Shown here piece after piece: positions 4,545 through 9,477 of a stretch of 9,477 nucleotides of DNA. The stretch comes from Thermoprotei archaeon (GTDB lineage: Archaea; Thermoproteota; Thermoprotei_A; Sulfolobales; Ignisphaeraceae), in NCBI GenBank assembly GCA_003661865.1, contig QMWY01000031.1:1-9477 (forward strand), in the 5' to 3' direction. The position numbers were made by a program, and so were the translations under genes. Position 1 is the first letter of the stretch, and every line of letters starts with the position of its first letter. The notes under the pieces are model-generated. The model did no database searches. It worked only from the letters and a program-made list of their open reading frames with translations, and was not told the origin of the DNA.

Positions 4545-5747
4545 TTACACCTCTACGCCTCTTACACCCCAATAAATCGTCTCCTTGGGTATGGAGCCGC
4601 TGCTTAGATACTTCAGCGACTTCTCGGCAATCCCCACGAAGTCGTACTCCGTTACAGTCCTCTGCCCTATCCCCGCAACGAAGCTTATCACCTTGGGCGC
4701 GTCCTTCTCATCGTAGAACAGGGAGATGACCTCCAGCGCTACGGGTCCCGCTATAGGTGTGCCGTAGCTGATCGCCCGATCGACAACGGCCACCGCCTGT
4801 ACGTTTGACAGGGCCTTCCTCAGCTCATCGGCTGGGAAGGGCCTCCAGAGCCTAAGCTTGACGCTGCCCACCTTCATGCCCTTGGCCCTCATCATGTCGA
4901 CCGCCTCCCTGGCAGTTCCGTATATGCCTCCGTATGTGAGGATCGCCAGCTCCGCATCGTCCATCATGTGGGTCTCGATAACGTCGTGCCTTCTACCGAA
5001 CCTTGATGCGAACTCCTCCTGGGCCTCCTTAATCACCTTGCGGGCCTCCCTCATCGCTACGACCTGCTGATACTTCACCTCGTAGAACCATTCGGGCCTC
5101 ACGATCGTGCCTATGCTCACGGGCCTATCGGGGTCTAGGATGTTGATCCTATCACGCCGCTTGGGGATGAACCTCCTTATATCCTCGGGATCCTCGGCCA
5201 CATCGACGGGCTCTACGGTGTGGCTCATTATGTAGCCGTCGTGGGCTGACATCACCGGTAGCAGCACCCTTGGGTCCTCGGCGATCTTGTAAGCCATTAT
5301 GAGTGTGTCGTAGACCTCCTGAGCGCTCGAGTTTATGAACGTGATCCACGATGCATCACGTGTGTTCATGAGGTCGCTGTAGTCGCACCATATGCTTATG
5401 GGGGCTGAGAGGGCCCTGGTGGCTATGGCCATGACTATCGGGAGCCTCGAGCCCGAAGCTATGTGCAGGATCTCGTGCATAAGCTCTAGCCCCTGGCTAG
5501 CGGTTGCGGTGAACACCCTTGCCCCAGCAGCAGAGGCGCCTACAAGAGCGCTGAGGGCGCTGTGCTCGCTCTCAACGTGTATCATCTCAGCGTCAAACTC
5601 ACCGTTCGCTAGGAACTCAGCGATCTTCTCAACAATGGTGGTCTGAGGCGTGATCGGGTAGGCCGCTATGACGTCAACGTCGGCGTCCTTAACTGCGTAC
5701 GCAACGGCATAGTTCGAGTTAAGGGGGAGCCTCTTCCACTTAACCAT
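4545..5747 (-). CDS. porA: Pyruvate:ferredoxin oxidoreductase alpha subunit
   Basis: This 400-residue alpha subunit supplies the pyrimidine-binding half of the TPP site at the alpha-beta interface and is the usual length (about 395). Visible family signatures are YPITPQTTIVE (30-40), the MIHVESEHSA segment (55-64), the glycine-rich TATASQGLELMHE (80-92), and RALSAPISIWCDYSDLMNTRD (111-131), which in archaeal POR contributes to substrate binding. The C-terminal region (about 266-370) holds the Rossmann-like transketolase C domain, with ILTYGGIYGTAREAVD and a conserved KLRLWRPFP. Substrate assignment to pyruvate rests on these phrases and on the operon. The start ATG 5747 has the strongest ribosome binding site in the window (GAGGAGGTGA) and lies one base after the porD stop. 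Translation coupling with porD is likely. Confidence 0.93.
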   Translation of the reverse strand: MVKWKRLPLNSNYAVAYAVKDADVDVIAAYPITPQTTIVEKIAEFLANGEFDAEMIHVESEHSALSALVGASAAGARVFTATASQGLELMHEILHIASGSRLPIVMAIATRALSAPISIWCDYSDLMNTRDASWITFINSSAQEVYDTLIMAYKIAEDPRVLLPVMSAHDGYIMSHTVEPVDVAEDPEDIRRFIPKRRDRINILDPDRPVSIGTIVRPEWFYEVKYQQVVAMREARKVIKEAQEEFASRFGRRHDVIETHMMDDAELAILTYGGIYGTAREAVDMMRAKGMKVGSVKLRLWRPFPADELRKALSNVQAVAVVDRAISYGTPIAGPVALEVISLFYDEKDAPKVISFVAGIGQRTVTEYDFVGIAEKSLKYLSSGSIPKETIYWGVRGVEV

Positions 5748-5748
5748 A

Positions 5749-6105
5749 CTACTTCACCTCCTCAACGAACTCTATTGCTTTAACAGGGCACTCCTGAACG
5801 CATATTCCGCAGCCCTTGCAGTAGTTGTAGTCTATCTCAAGGGTTATCTTGTACTCCCTGCCTTGCTTGGTCTTGTAGGGCTTGTCCAGGATCTTTATGG
5901 CGGGTTCGGGACAGTACATCCAGCATATGAGGCACCTAATGCACCTATCCTGATCGATTATGGGTCTGAACACCCTCCACGTACCCGTATTGTTAAGGAC
6001 GCTGTTGCCGGGCTCGGGGATGAGGGCCCCCATCCACACCTCGTTCCACTTAGGCTCCTTCAGGACTATGGGTGTCTGGGGAAACTTCTCCTTAGACTCG
6101 GCCAT
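5749..6105 (-). CDS. porD: Pyruvate:ferredoxin oxidoreductase delta subunit (2[4Fe-4S] ferredoxin type)
   Basis: This 118-residue iron-sulfur subunit carries electrons from the TPP/cluster centre to external ferredoxin. It has two complete CxxCxxCxxxCP motifs: C55, C58, C61 and C65, then C96, C99, C102 and C106, each expected to supply ligands to the two clusters. The N-terminal 50 residues (PQTPIVLKEPKWNEVWMG and onward) form the extension typical of delta subunits that packs against the other chains and distinguishes it from free ferredoxins. Each motif is followed by a typical AIKIL or AIEFV strand. It starts one base after the porG stop, and porA starts one base after it, so it is an internal member of a tightly coupled operon. 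It acts in the cytoplasm as part of the enzyme. Confidence 0.93.
   Translation of the reverse strand: MAESKEKFPQTPIVLKEPKWNEVWMGALIPEPGNSVLNNTGTWRVFRPIIDQDRCIRCLICWMYCPEPAIKILDKPYKTKQGREYKITLEIDYNYCKGCGICVQECPVKAIEFVEEVK
5754..5763 (-). promoter_or_regulatory. Strong ribosome binding site for porA inside porD
   Basis: On the minus strand the last codons of porD contain GAGGAGGTGA, with six bases before ATG 5747. This near-perfect anti-16S match fixes the porA start and suggests that porA translation can begin independently as well as by coupling to porD. Confidence 0.8.
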
Positions 6106-6106
6106 T

Positions 6107-6673
6107 TCACCCCACCCGGGTTACCTCGTAAGAGGCCTTGATGGCCTCCGCGTTCGCCTCCCCCAGCCTGCCGGGGAAGGTCTCCTTAACAGCTCTGATA
6201 ACGGAGTCTATACTTACAACGGGTACAACCCTTATCAGGGCGCCTATCATCGCTGTGTTGACTATTGGGACCCCCAGCTTCTCAAGAGCCACCTTGGTGG
6301 CGTCCACGGTTGCGATCCTCACGTCGCTGCGCTTCACGATCTCCCGCATCTCATCGGGGCTCCGCTTGCTGTTGACCACCACGGTGCCGTTCTCCTTGAG
6401 CCCGCGGAGCACCATGTCCCATGGGAGTGACGGGTCGAGAACCACCACGACATCTGGGTAGAGTATCGGGGCGTGGGTATATATCGGGGTGTTGCTTATC
6501 CTCGTGTAAGCGTTCACCGGCGCACCCCTGCGCTCAGCACCGAACTCGGGGTACGCCTGCGCATACTTACCCTCGAAGATCGCCGCCTGCGCTGTTACGA
6601 TAGCCGCTGTGACCGCCCCCTGCCCACCGCGTCCATGCCACCTTATCTCTATACGTTGAGAACGCTCAGCCAT
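6107..6673 (-). CDS. porG: Pyruvate:ferredoxin oxidoreductase gamma subunit
   Basis: This 188-residue gamma subunit of the 2-oxoacid:ferredoxin oxidoreductase corresponds to the domain that binds CoA in fused PORs. Diagnostic segments are RWHGRGGQGAVTAA (11-24) with the glycine-rich loop, and YPEFGAERRGAPV (41-53) near the CoA site. The length is typical (about 185). It is the first gene of porG-D-A-B, the same order as in Thermococcales. In many archaea the gamma subunit is shared between POR and a second 2-oxoacid oxidoreductase, but here all four subunits are present in one run. ATG 6673 has GGGAGG directly abutting it, too close for normal use. A TATA-like TTTACAAA at 6691-6698 would instead give a nearly leaderless mRNA. 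It is divergent from carS across 91 bp. Confidence 0.93.
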   Translation of the reverse strand: MAERSQRIEIRWHGRGGQGAVTAAIVTAQAAIFEGKYAQAYPEFGAERRGAPVNAYTRISNTPIYTHAPILYPDVVVVLDPSLPWDMVLRGLKENGTVVVNSKRSPDEMREIVKRSDVRIATVDATKVALEKLGVPIVNTAMIGALIRVVPVVSIDSVIRAVKETFPGRLGEANAEAIKASYEVTRVG

Positions 6674-6690
6674 CCTCCCGCCTCTTCAGA

Positions 6691-6726
6691 TTTGTAAATG
6701 CTCGGGTTGCAAAGAAAAGCTTATCG
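6691..6726. promoter_or_regulatory. Divergent promoter region between por operon and carS
   Basis: The 91 bp spacer 6674-6764 contains two AT-rich patches in an otherwise GC-rich stretch. TTTACAAA on the minus strand (6698-6691) is placed for near-leaderless transcription of porG. AAAAGCTTATC (6716-6726) is close to palindromic at AAGCTT. Read on the plus strand it would start carS near 6748; on the minus strand it could give a second por start near 6692. No clear operator dyad beyond AAGCTT is seen. The assignments rest on spacing alone. Confidence 0.4.
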
Positions 6727-6751
6727 CATACCACATCGGAAGGGGGCTAGA

Positions 6752-6757
6752 AGGAGG
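6752..6757 (+). promoter_or_regulatory. Ribosome binding site that fixes the TTG start of carS
   Basis: AGGAGG lies seven bases before TTG 6765. No ATG or GTG lies nearby in this frame, so this site decides the TTG start. Confidence 0.75.
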
Positions 6758-6764
6758 GTCCGAG

Positions 6765-7292
6765 TTGCTTGAAGAACCCGTAGCGAGGCTGCTATGGCTT
6801 GTATGGCTTGTACTGCCAGCATACATAGCCAACGCAGCCCCCGTAGTCCTCGCAAGGTTTTACCGCAAACCTAGGCGACCGCTTGATAGGGGCTTGGTGT
6901 TCGTTGATGGAAGGAGGGTCCTTGGGGACCACAAGACCGTTGAGGGCACGTGCGCCGCTATAGCGGCTGGGCTAGCCGTATCCATAGCCCAGGCCATCGT
7001 GGAGAATAGCATCGATGCTTTGCTGCGCGGCGGTGTGCTCACTATAGGTGCGGTGCTAGGCGATCTAGCTGGTGCGTTTGTGAAGCGCAGGCTTGGGCTA
7101 AGACCTGGTGCGCCCGCACCTCTTCTGGACCAGCTAGCGTTTCTCTACGTAGCACTTACCCTCGTAGTGCTTACCGGGCTCTGCAGCCTCGGATGGGATG
7201 ACTTCGCACTTCTAACGATTCTAACACTGGTCCTTCACATACTCTCAAACGCTGCCGCATACATGCTGCATCTAAAGAGTGTTCCCTGGTAA
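6765..7292 (+). CDS. carS: CDP-archaeol synthase
   Basis: This 175-residue integral membrane enzyme transfers CMP from CTP to digeranylgeranylglyceryl phosphate (or its saturated form), giving CDP-archaeol, the activated precursor of archaeal phospholipids. The family signatures are all present: LPAYIANAAPVV (17-28) in helix 1, PLDRGLVFVDGRRVLGDHKT (39-58) with the conserved GDHKTVEG (54-61), GDLAGAFVKRRLGLRPGAPAP (99-119), and LLDQL (120-124). About five hydrophobic helices are visible, as expected. The length matches the family (165-180). TTG 6765 is chosen because of the AGGAGG seven bases upstream. It stands alone, divergent from the por operon and about 160 bp before the Lrp gene. Its presence makes an archaeal origin certain. 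Confidence 0.93.
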   Translation: MLEEPVARLLWLVWLVLPAYIANAAPVVLARFYRKPRRPLDRGLVFVDGRRVLGDHKTVEGTCAAIAAGLAVSIAQAIVENSIDALLRGGVLTIGAVLGDLAGAFVKRRLGLRPGAPAPLLDQLAFLYVALTLVVLTGLCSLGWDDFALLTILTLVLHILSNAAAYMLHLKSVPW

Positions 7293-7407
7293 CTAAACCT
7301 GCTCTGTAAAATCCCTGCTTGTCTCAGCCTGATTTCTCTAACCGCTCACTTCAGTAGACTGCATAAGTTGATGGATACAGCTTAATCGCTGGGTGAGGAG
7401 TTGTGAA

Positions 7408-7438
7408 CTTATATTTTTTGTAACGTATCCACAGTTAC
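7408..7438 (+). promoter_or_regulatory. TATA box and adjoining dyad of the Lrp-type regulator
   Basis: CTTATATTTTTT (7408-7419) is the clearest TATA-like element in the window. It places transcription initiation near 7439, with a leader of about 16 nt before ATG 7455. Between it and the predicted start lies the dyad GTAAC (7420-7424) N9 GTTAC (7434-7438). A dyad covering the initiation region is where autoregulating archaeal Lrp proteins commonly bind. In addition, TGGATAC (7372-7378) is repeated inverted as GTATCCA (7425-7431), one copy inside the dyad spacer. The rest of the spacer from 7293 holds nothing I can identify. Confidence 0.5.
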
Positions 7439-7454
7439 TAGGGTGTGGAGAGGT

Positions 7455-7883
7455 ATGTCGGTTGATGAAAAGGATAGGCAAATAATAGAGATACTGATGG
7501 GCAACTCGCGCACTCCTCTAACAGAGATCGCTAGGAGGTTAGGGATTACGGATGTCGCCGTTAAGAAGAGGATAAGGAAGCTCGAGGAGGAGCGGGTAAT
7601 AAGGAAGTTCACGCTTGTTGTGGACCCGATGAAGCTGGGGTACAAGGGCTTCACGTACCTGGGCATCGATGTAGAGCCCGATCAGCTGTTCAACATAGTT
7701 AGGTACCTAAGCGGTAAGGACTATGTGAGGACCCTAGCCATAACCACGGGGGATCACATGCTCATGGCGGAGGTCTGGGCCAGGGACTCTGACGAGCTCG
7801 AGAACATCGTTAAGGAGCTCGAGAGCAGACCGGGTGTCAAGAGGGTGTGCCCGGCTATAGTATTGGAGCTTGTTAAGCCCTAG
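7455..7883 (+). CDS. Lrp/AsnC family transcriptional regulator
   Basis: This is a 142-residue DNA-binding regulator of the leucine-responsive family. The N-terminal winged helix-turn-helix spans about 3-50, beginning DEKDRQIIEIL, with the recognition region ITDVAVKKRIRKLEEERVI near 31-49. A linker strand follows (FTLVVDPMKLGYKG, 52-65). The C-terminal RAM domain (about 66-140) has the usual beta-alpha-beta layout and the loop TTGDHMLMAEVWARDSDEL (97-115), which contains the glycine-aspartate that helps form the ligand pocket between subunits. Family members form dimers and octamers and often sense amino acids; the ligand here is unknown. ATG 7455 is preferred over GTG 7443 because GGAG (7447-7450) precedes it and family proteins begin close to the DxxDxxIL helix. 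It lies 52 bp before the acyl-CoA synthetase gene, a likely target. Confidence 0.9.
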   Translation: MSVDEKDRQIIEILMGNSRTPLTEIARRLGITDVAVKKRIRKLEEERVIRKFTLVVDPMKLGYKGFTYLGIDVEPDQLFNIVRYLSGKDYVRTLAITTGDHMLMAEVWARDSDELENIVKELESRPGVKRVCPAIVLELVKP

Positions 7884-7896
7884 TGGTAGGCGCTGA

Positions 7897-7905
7897 CTAA
7901 ATAAC
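7897..7905 (+). promoter_or_regulatory. TATA-like box for the acyl-CoA synthetase gene
   Basis: CTAAATAAC lies in the 52 bp spacer after the Lrp gene. Initiation about 26 nt downstream would fall near 7927, giving a leader of about 9 nt before TTG 7936. The synthetase may therefore have its own promoter in addition to read-through from the regulator gene. Confidence 0.4.
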
Positions 7906-7935
7906 TTTGTTCGCCTAGGAGAGCACGGGATTCGC

Positions 7936-9381
7936 TTGCTCGCCAAGTTCTTTGCTCCCGAATCGGTGGCTGTTGTAGGCGCTTCGAGGAACCCTCGTAA
8001 GGTTGGGTACCAGATAGTTCTCAACCTCTTGAAGAGCGGTTTCAAGGGTAGGATTTACCCTGTGAATCCTAATGCTGACGAGATCCTGGGGCTCAAGGCG
8101 TACCCATCAGTATCCTCGATACCAGAGCCCGTTGACTTAGCAGTAATTGCTGTACCCGCCCCTGCTGTTCCAGGCGTGATCGAGGACTGCGGGGCTCATG
8201 GGGTCAAGGCCGCGATAGTGATCAGCGCTGGGTTCAGGGAGGTTGGGAATGTCGAGCTTGAGAAGAGGGTTGTTGAGACCGCTAGGAGGTACGGTATGAG
8301 GGTTATGGGGCCCAACTGCGTCGGCGTCTACGTCCCTAAGACGGGGCTCAACACGACCTTCCTATCCATGGAGCGCATGGGGTTCCCGAGCCACGGACCG
8401 ATAGCGTTCATATCGCAGAGCGGAGCGTTTGGGGTGGCTGTTCTTGACTGGGCCTCTATGAGGGGGGTAGGAATAAGCAAGTTCGTCAGCCTTGGAAACA
8501 AGGCTGATCTTGACGAGTCCGACGTCCTCCTCTACCTAGCCGAGGACGAGGATACACGGGTCGTAACCATGTACATAGAGGGTGTTGAGAAGGGCCGTGG
8601 CGAGAGGTTCGTCAAGGCGCTCCGCGAGGTCACGCCTAGGAAACCCGTGGTGGCCCTTAAGTCGGGGAGGAGCGAGGCTGGGGCACGTGCCATAGCATCG
8701 CACACGGGCTCTTTAGCGGGTAGCGATGCCGTCTACGATGCAGTGTTCAAGCAGACGGGGGTTGTGAGGGCCATGGGTATGGAGGATCTCTTCGACATGG
8801 CGCTAGCCCTTGCCTTCCAGCCCCCCGCCTCGGGTCGCCGTGTAGCGATTCTTACGGTTGGCGGGGGCTCGGGCGTTATGGCAACCGATGCCTGCAGCGA
8901 CCTAGGGCTCAAGGTCCCCCGGCTGTCGCATGAGACTGAGGAGAAGTTGCGTAGGGTTCTCCTCCCAATAGCTAGCCCCCATAACCCTGTAGACGTTACG
9001 GGTTCAGCAACCGATCAGCACCTGGTAGATGCTCTAGAGATCCTGCTCCGGAGTGGAGAGGTCGATGCTGTTATATGGATACCCTACTTCCAGGTGCCGG
9101 GGATAACGGAGGGCCTCGTCAAGGAGTTCGTGGCTAGGTACCGCGAGGTGGTATCGGATACGGGCAGGGCTATACCCGTTGTAGGTGCTGTCACAGGGGG
9201 TGATTATACGTGGAGGCTTGCTCGGGAGGCGGAGAGGCTGGGCATCCCAATGTACCCATCGGTGGAGCGCGCTGCTAAGGCTGTATGGGCTCTCTACCGC
9301 TACGGATCGTGGCTGAGGCGCCTAGGGGTGTACGAGAGCTACGTAGAGGGGTTCTTGAGAAAGGGGGTCGCGCCCGGCTGA
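7936..9381 (+). CDS. ADP-forming acetyl/acyl-CoA synthetase alpha subunit
   Basis: This 481-residue alpha subunit of NDP-forming acyl-CoA synthetase (ACD) acts with a beta subunit to convert acyl-CoA, ADP and phosphate into free acid, ATP and CoA, the main substrate-level phosphorylation of fermentative archaea. The N-terminal CoA-binding Rossmann domain starts at VAVVGASRNPRKVGYQI (11-27), with MGPNC (124-128). The succinyl-CoA ligase-like domain has ISQSGAFG (159-166) and the phosphohistidine loop ARAIASHTGSLAGSD (250-264), where H256 matches the catalytic histidine known from the Pyrococcus enzyme. The third domain begins near 300 (RRVAILTVGGGSGVM). The length agrees with separate alpha subunits (about 460), so beta is encoded elsewhere. 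The start is TTG 7936: it is the only usual start after the stop at 7894, and MLAKFFAPESVAV matches family N-termini. Acetate, branched-chain or aryl acid preference cannot be read. Confidence 0.9.
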   Translation: MLAKFFAPESVAVVGASRNPRKVGYQIVLNLLKSGFKGRIYPVNPNADEILGLKAYPSVSSIPEPVDLAVIAVPAPAVPGVIEDCGAHGVKAAIVISAGFREVGNVELEKRVVETARRYGMRVMGPNCVGVYVPKTGLNTTFLSMERMGFPSHGPIAFISQSGAFGVAVLDWASMRGVGISKFVSLGNKADLDESDVLLYLAEDEDTRVVTMYIEGVEKGRGERFVKALREVTPRKPVVALKSGRSEAGARAIASHTGSLAGSDAVYDAVFKQTGVVRAMGMEDLFDMALALAFQPPASGRRVAILTVGGGSGVMATDACSDLGLKVPRLSHETEEKLRRVLLPIASPHNPVDVTGSATDQHLVDALEILLRSGEVDAVIWIPYFQVPGITEGLVKEFVARYREVVSDTGRAIPVVGAVTGGDYTWRLAREAERLGIPMYPSVERAAKAVWALYRYGSWLRRLGVYESYVEGFLRKGVAPG

Positions 9382-9477
9382 CTCCCCACCAGCACTGGTC
9401 GGTTCCGCCGTAGGAACCTCTTCATCCCCCAACCGGCTCTTCGCAGCAACTCTAAATAGGTGTAGCGCCACCCCTAC
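9322..9477 (-). CDS. Possible 3' end of a minus-strand gene entering from the right edge
   Basis: On the minus strand one frame is open from the window edge for 51 codons and stops at TAG (9324-9322). The peptide begins VGVALHLFRVAAKSRLGDEE and continues with a Pro/Thr/Ser/Gly-rich stretch, like an amphipathic helix followed by a flexible tail. Codon use (GGG, CTA, GAG, GCG) is like the real genes here. It would overlap the synthetase by 60 bp tail to tail, a larger version of the overlap at 766-780. I recognise no family. With high GC, a chance open frame of this length is quite possible. In the alternative, this end is non-coding and carries the dyads at 9388-9418 and an AT patch (TCTAAATAG, 9450-9458) that could be a plus-strand promoter. 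Confidence 0.35.
   Translation of the reverse strand, partial: VGVALHLFRVAAKSRLGDEEVPTAEPTSAGGESAGRDPLSQEPLYVALVHP
9388..9418 (+). repeat. Two adjacent dyads just after the synthetase stop
   Basis: ACCAG-CA-CTGGT (9388-9399) and GGTTCC-GCCGTA-GGAACC (9401-9418) follow the stop at 9381 by six bases. The second is a perfect 6 bp stem with a 6 nt loop. No T tract follows, so they are not a classical terminator. They may protect the mRNA end. If the minus-strand frame here is real, they are coding by coincidence. Confidence 0.4.

Noticed and set aside
3551..4729. Several plus-strand open frames across porB and the 3' part of porA
   Set aside because: They are antisense shadows of genes with intact cofactor-binding motifs.
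7462..7497. TTGATGA followed by CTGA at the 5' end of the Lrp-type gene
   Set aside because: The purine before UGAUGA is missing, the 25 nt spacing is too long for a guide, and the bases are explained by codons.
7936..9477. Fused alpha-beta ADP-forming synthetase, or a beta subunit gene directly downstream
   Set aside because: The frame stops at 9381 after the third alpha domain. The remaining 96 bases contain no ATP-grasp sequence.
1..9477. CRISPR array, insertion sequence, tRNA or rRNA gene, defence or toxin-antitoxin system
   Set aside because: I saw no regularly spaced direct repeats, transposase motif, terminal inverted repeats, tRNA cloverleaf or recognisable defence domain. Codon use and composition look uniform, with no sign of recent transfer.

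Overview
The window looks like a hyperthermophilic crenarchaeote (Thermoproteota), most likely of the Desulfurococcales. The evidence is a CDP-archaeol synthase (an archaea-only lipid enzyme), a four-subunit pyruvate:ferredoxin oxidoreductase, an ADP-forming acyl-CoA synthetase alpha subunit, an archaeal phosphoglycolate phosphatase, TATA-like boxes just upstream of very short leaders, frequent TTG starts, heavy AGG/ATA codon use, and two archaeal-type C/D box guide RNAs. The exact genus cannot be read from the sequence.

Layout. 1-780: the 3' end of a gene whose C-terminus resembles CTP-dependent riboflavin kinase, then a C/D box sRNA (79-138), then an orphan two-helix membrane protein (154-780). 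766-1623 (minus): a ten-helix DMT/EamA transporter that overlaps the membrane protein gene tail to tail and diverges from phosphoglycolate phosphatase (1697-2440, plus). 2420-3444 (minus): two unrecognised small proteins and a second C/D box sRNA (about 2420-2480), which is antisense to the last codons of the phosphatase. 3445-3586: a structured intergenic stretch with several dyads and the oligo-T end of the next operon. 3587-6673 (minus): porG-porD-porA-porB, a tight operon with 1-4 nt gaps. 6765-7292 (plus): carS, divergent from the por operon. 7455-7883 (plus): an Lrp/AsnC regulator, followed by the ADP-forming acyl-CoA synthetase alpha subunit (7936-9381, plus). The last 96 bases hold two small dyads and perhaps the tail of a minus-strand gene.

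How they fit together. The por operon oxidatively decarboxylates pyruvate to acetyl-CoA and reduced ferredoxin. The ADP-forming synthetase turns acyl-CoA into acid plus ATP, which is the energy-conserving end of archaeal peptide or sugar fermentation. The Lrp-type regulator immediately before the synthetase, with a dyad at its own promoter, is a natural candidate controller. The synthetase beta subunit is not in the window.

The most noteworthy hidden content is the pair of C/D box sRNAs. Each has C, D', C' and D boxes in order, two 11-13 nt guides and a 4 nt D'-C' spacer. Each begins 10-13 nt after the stop codon of a same-strand protein gene.
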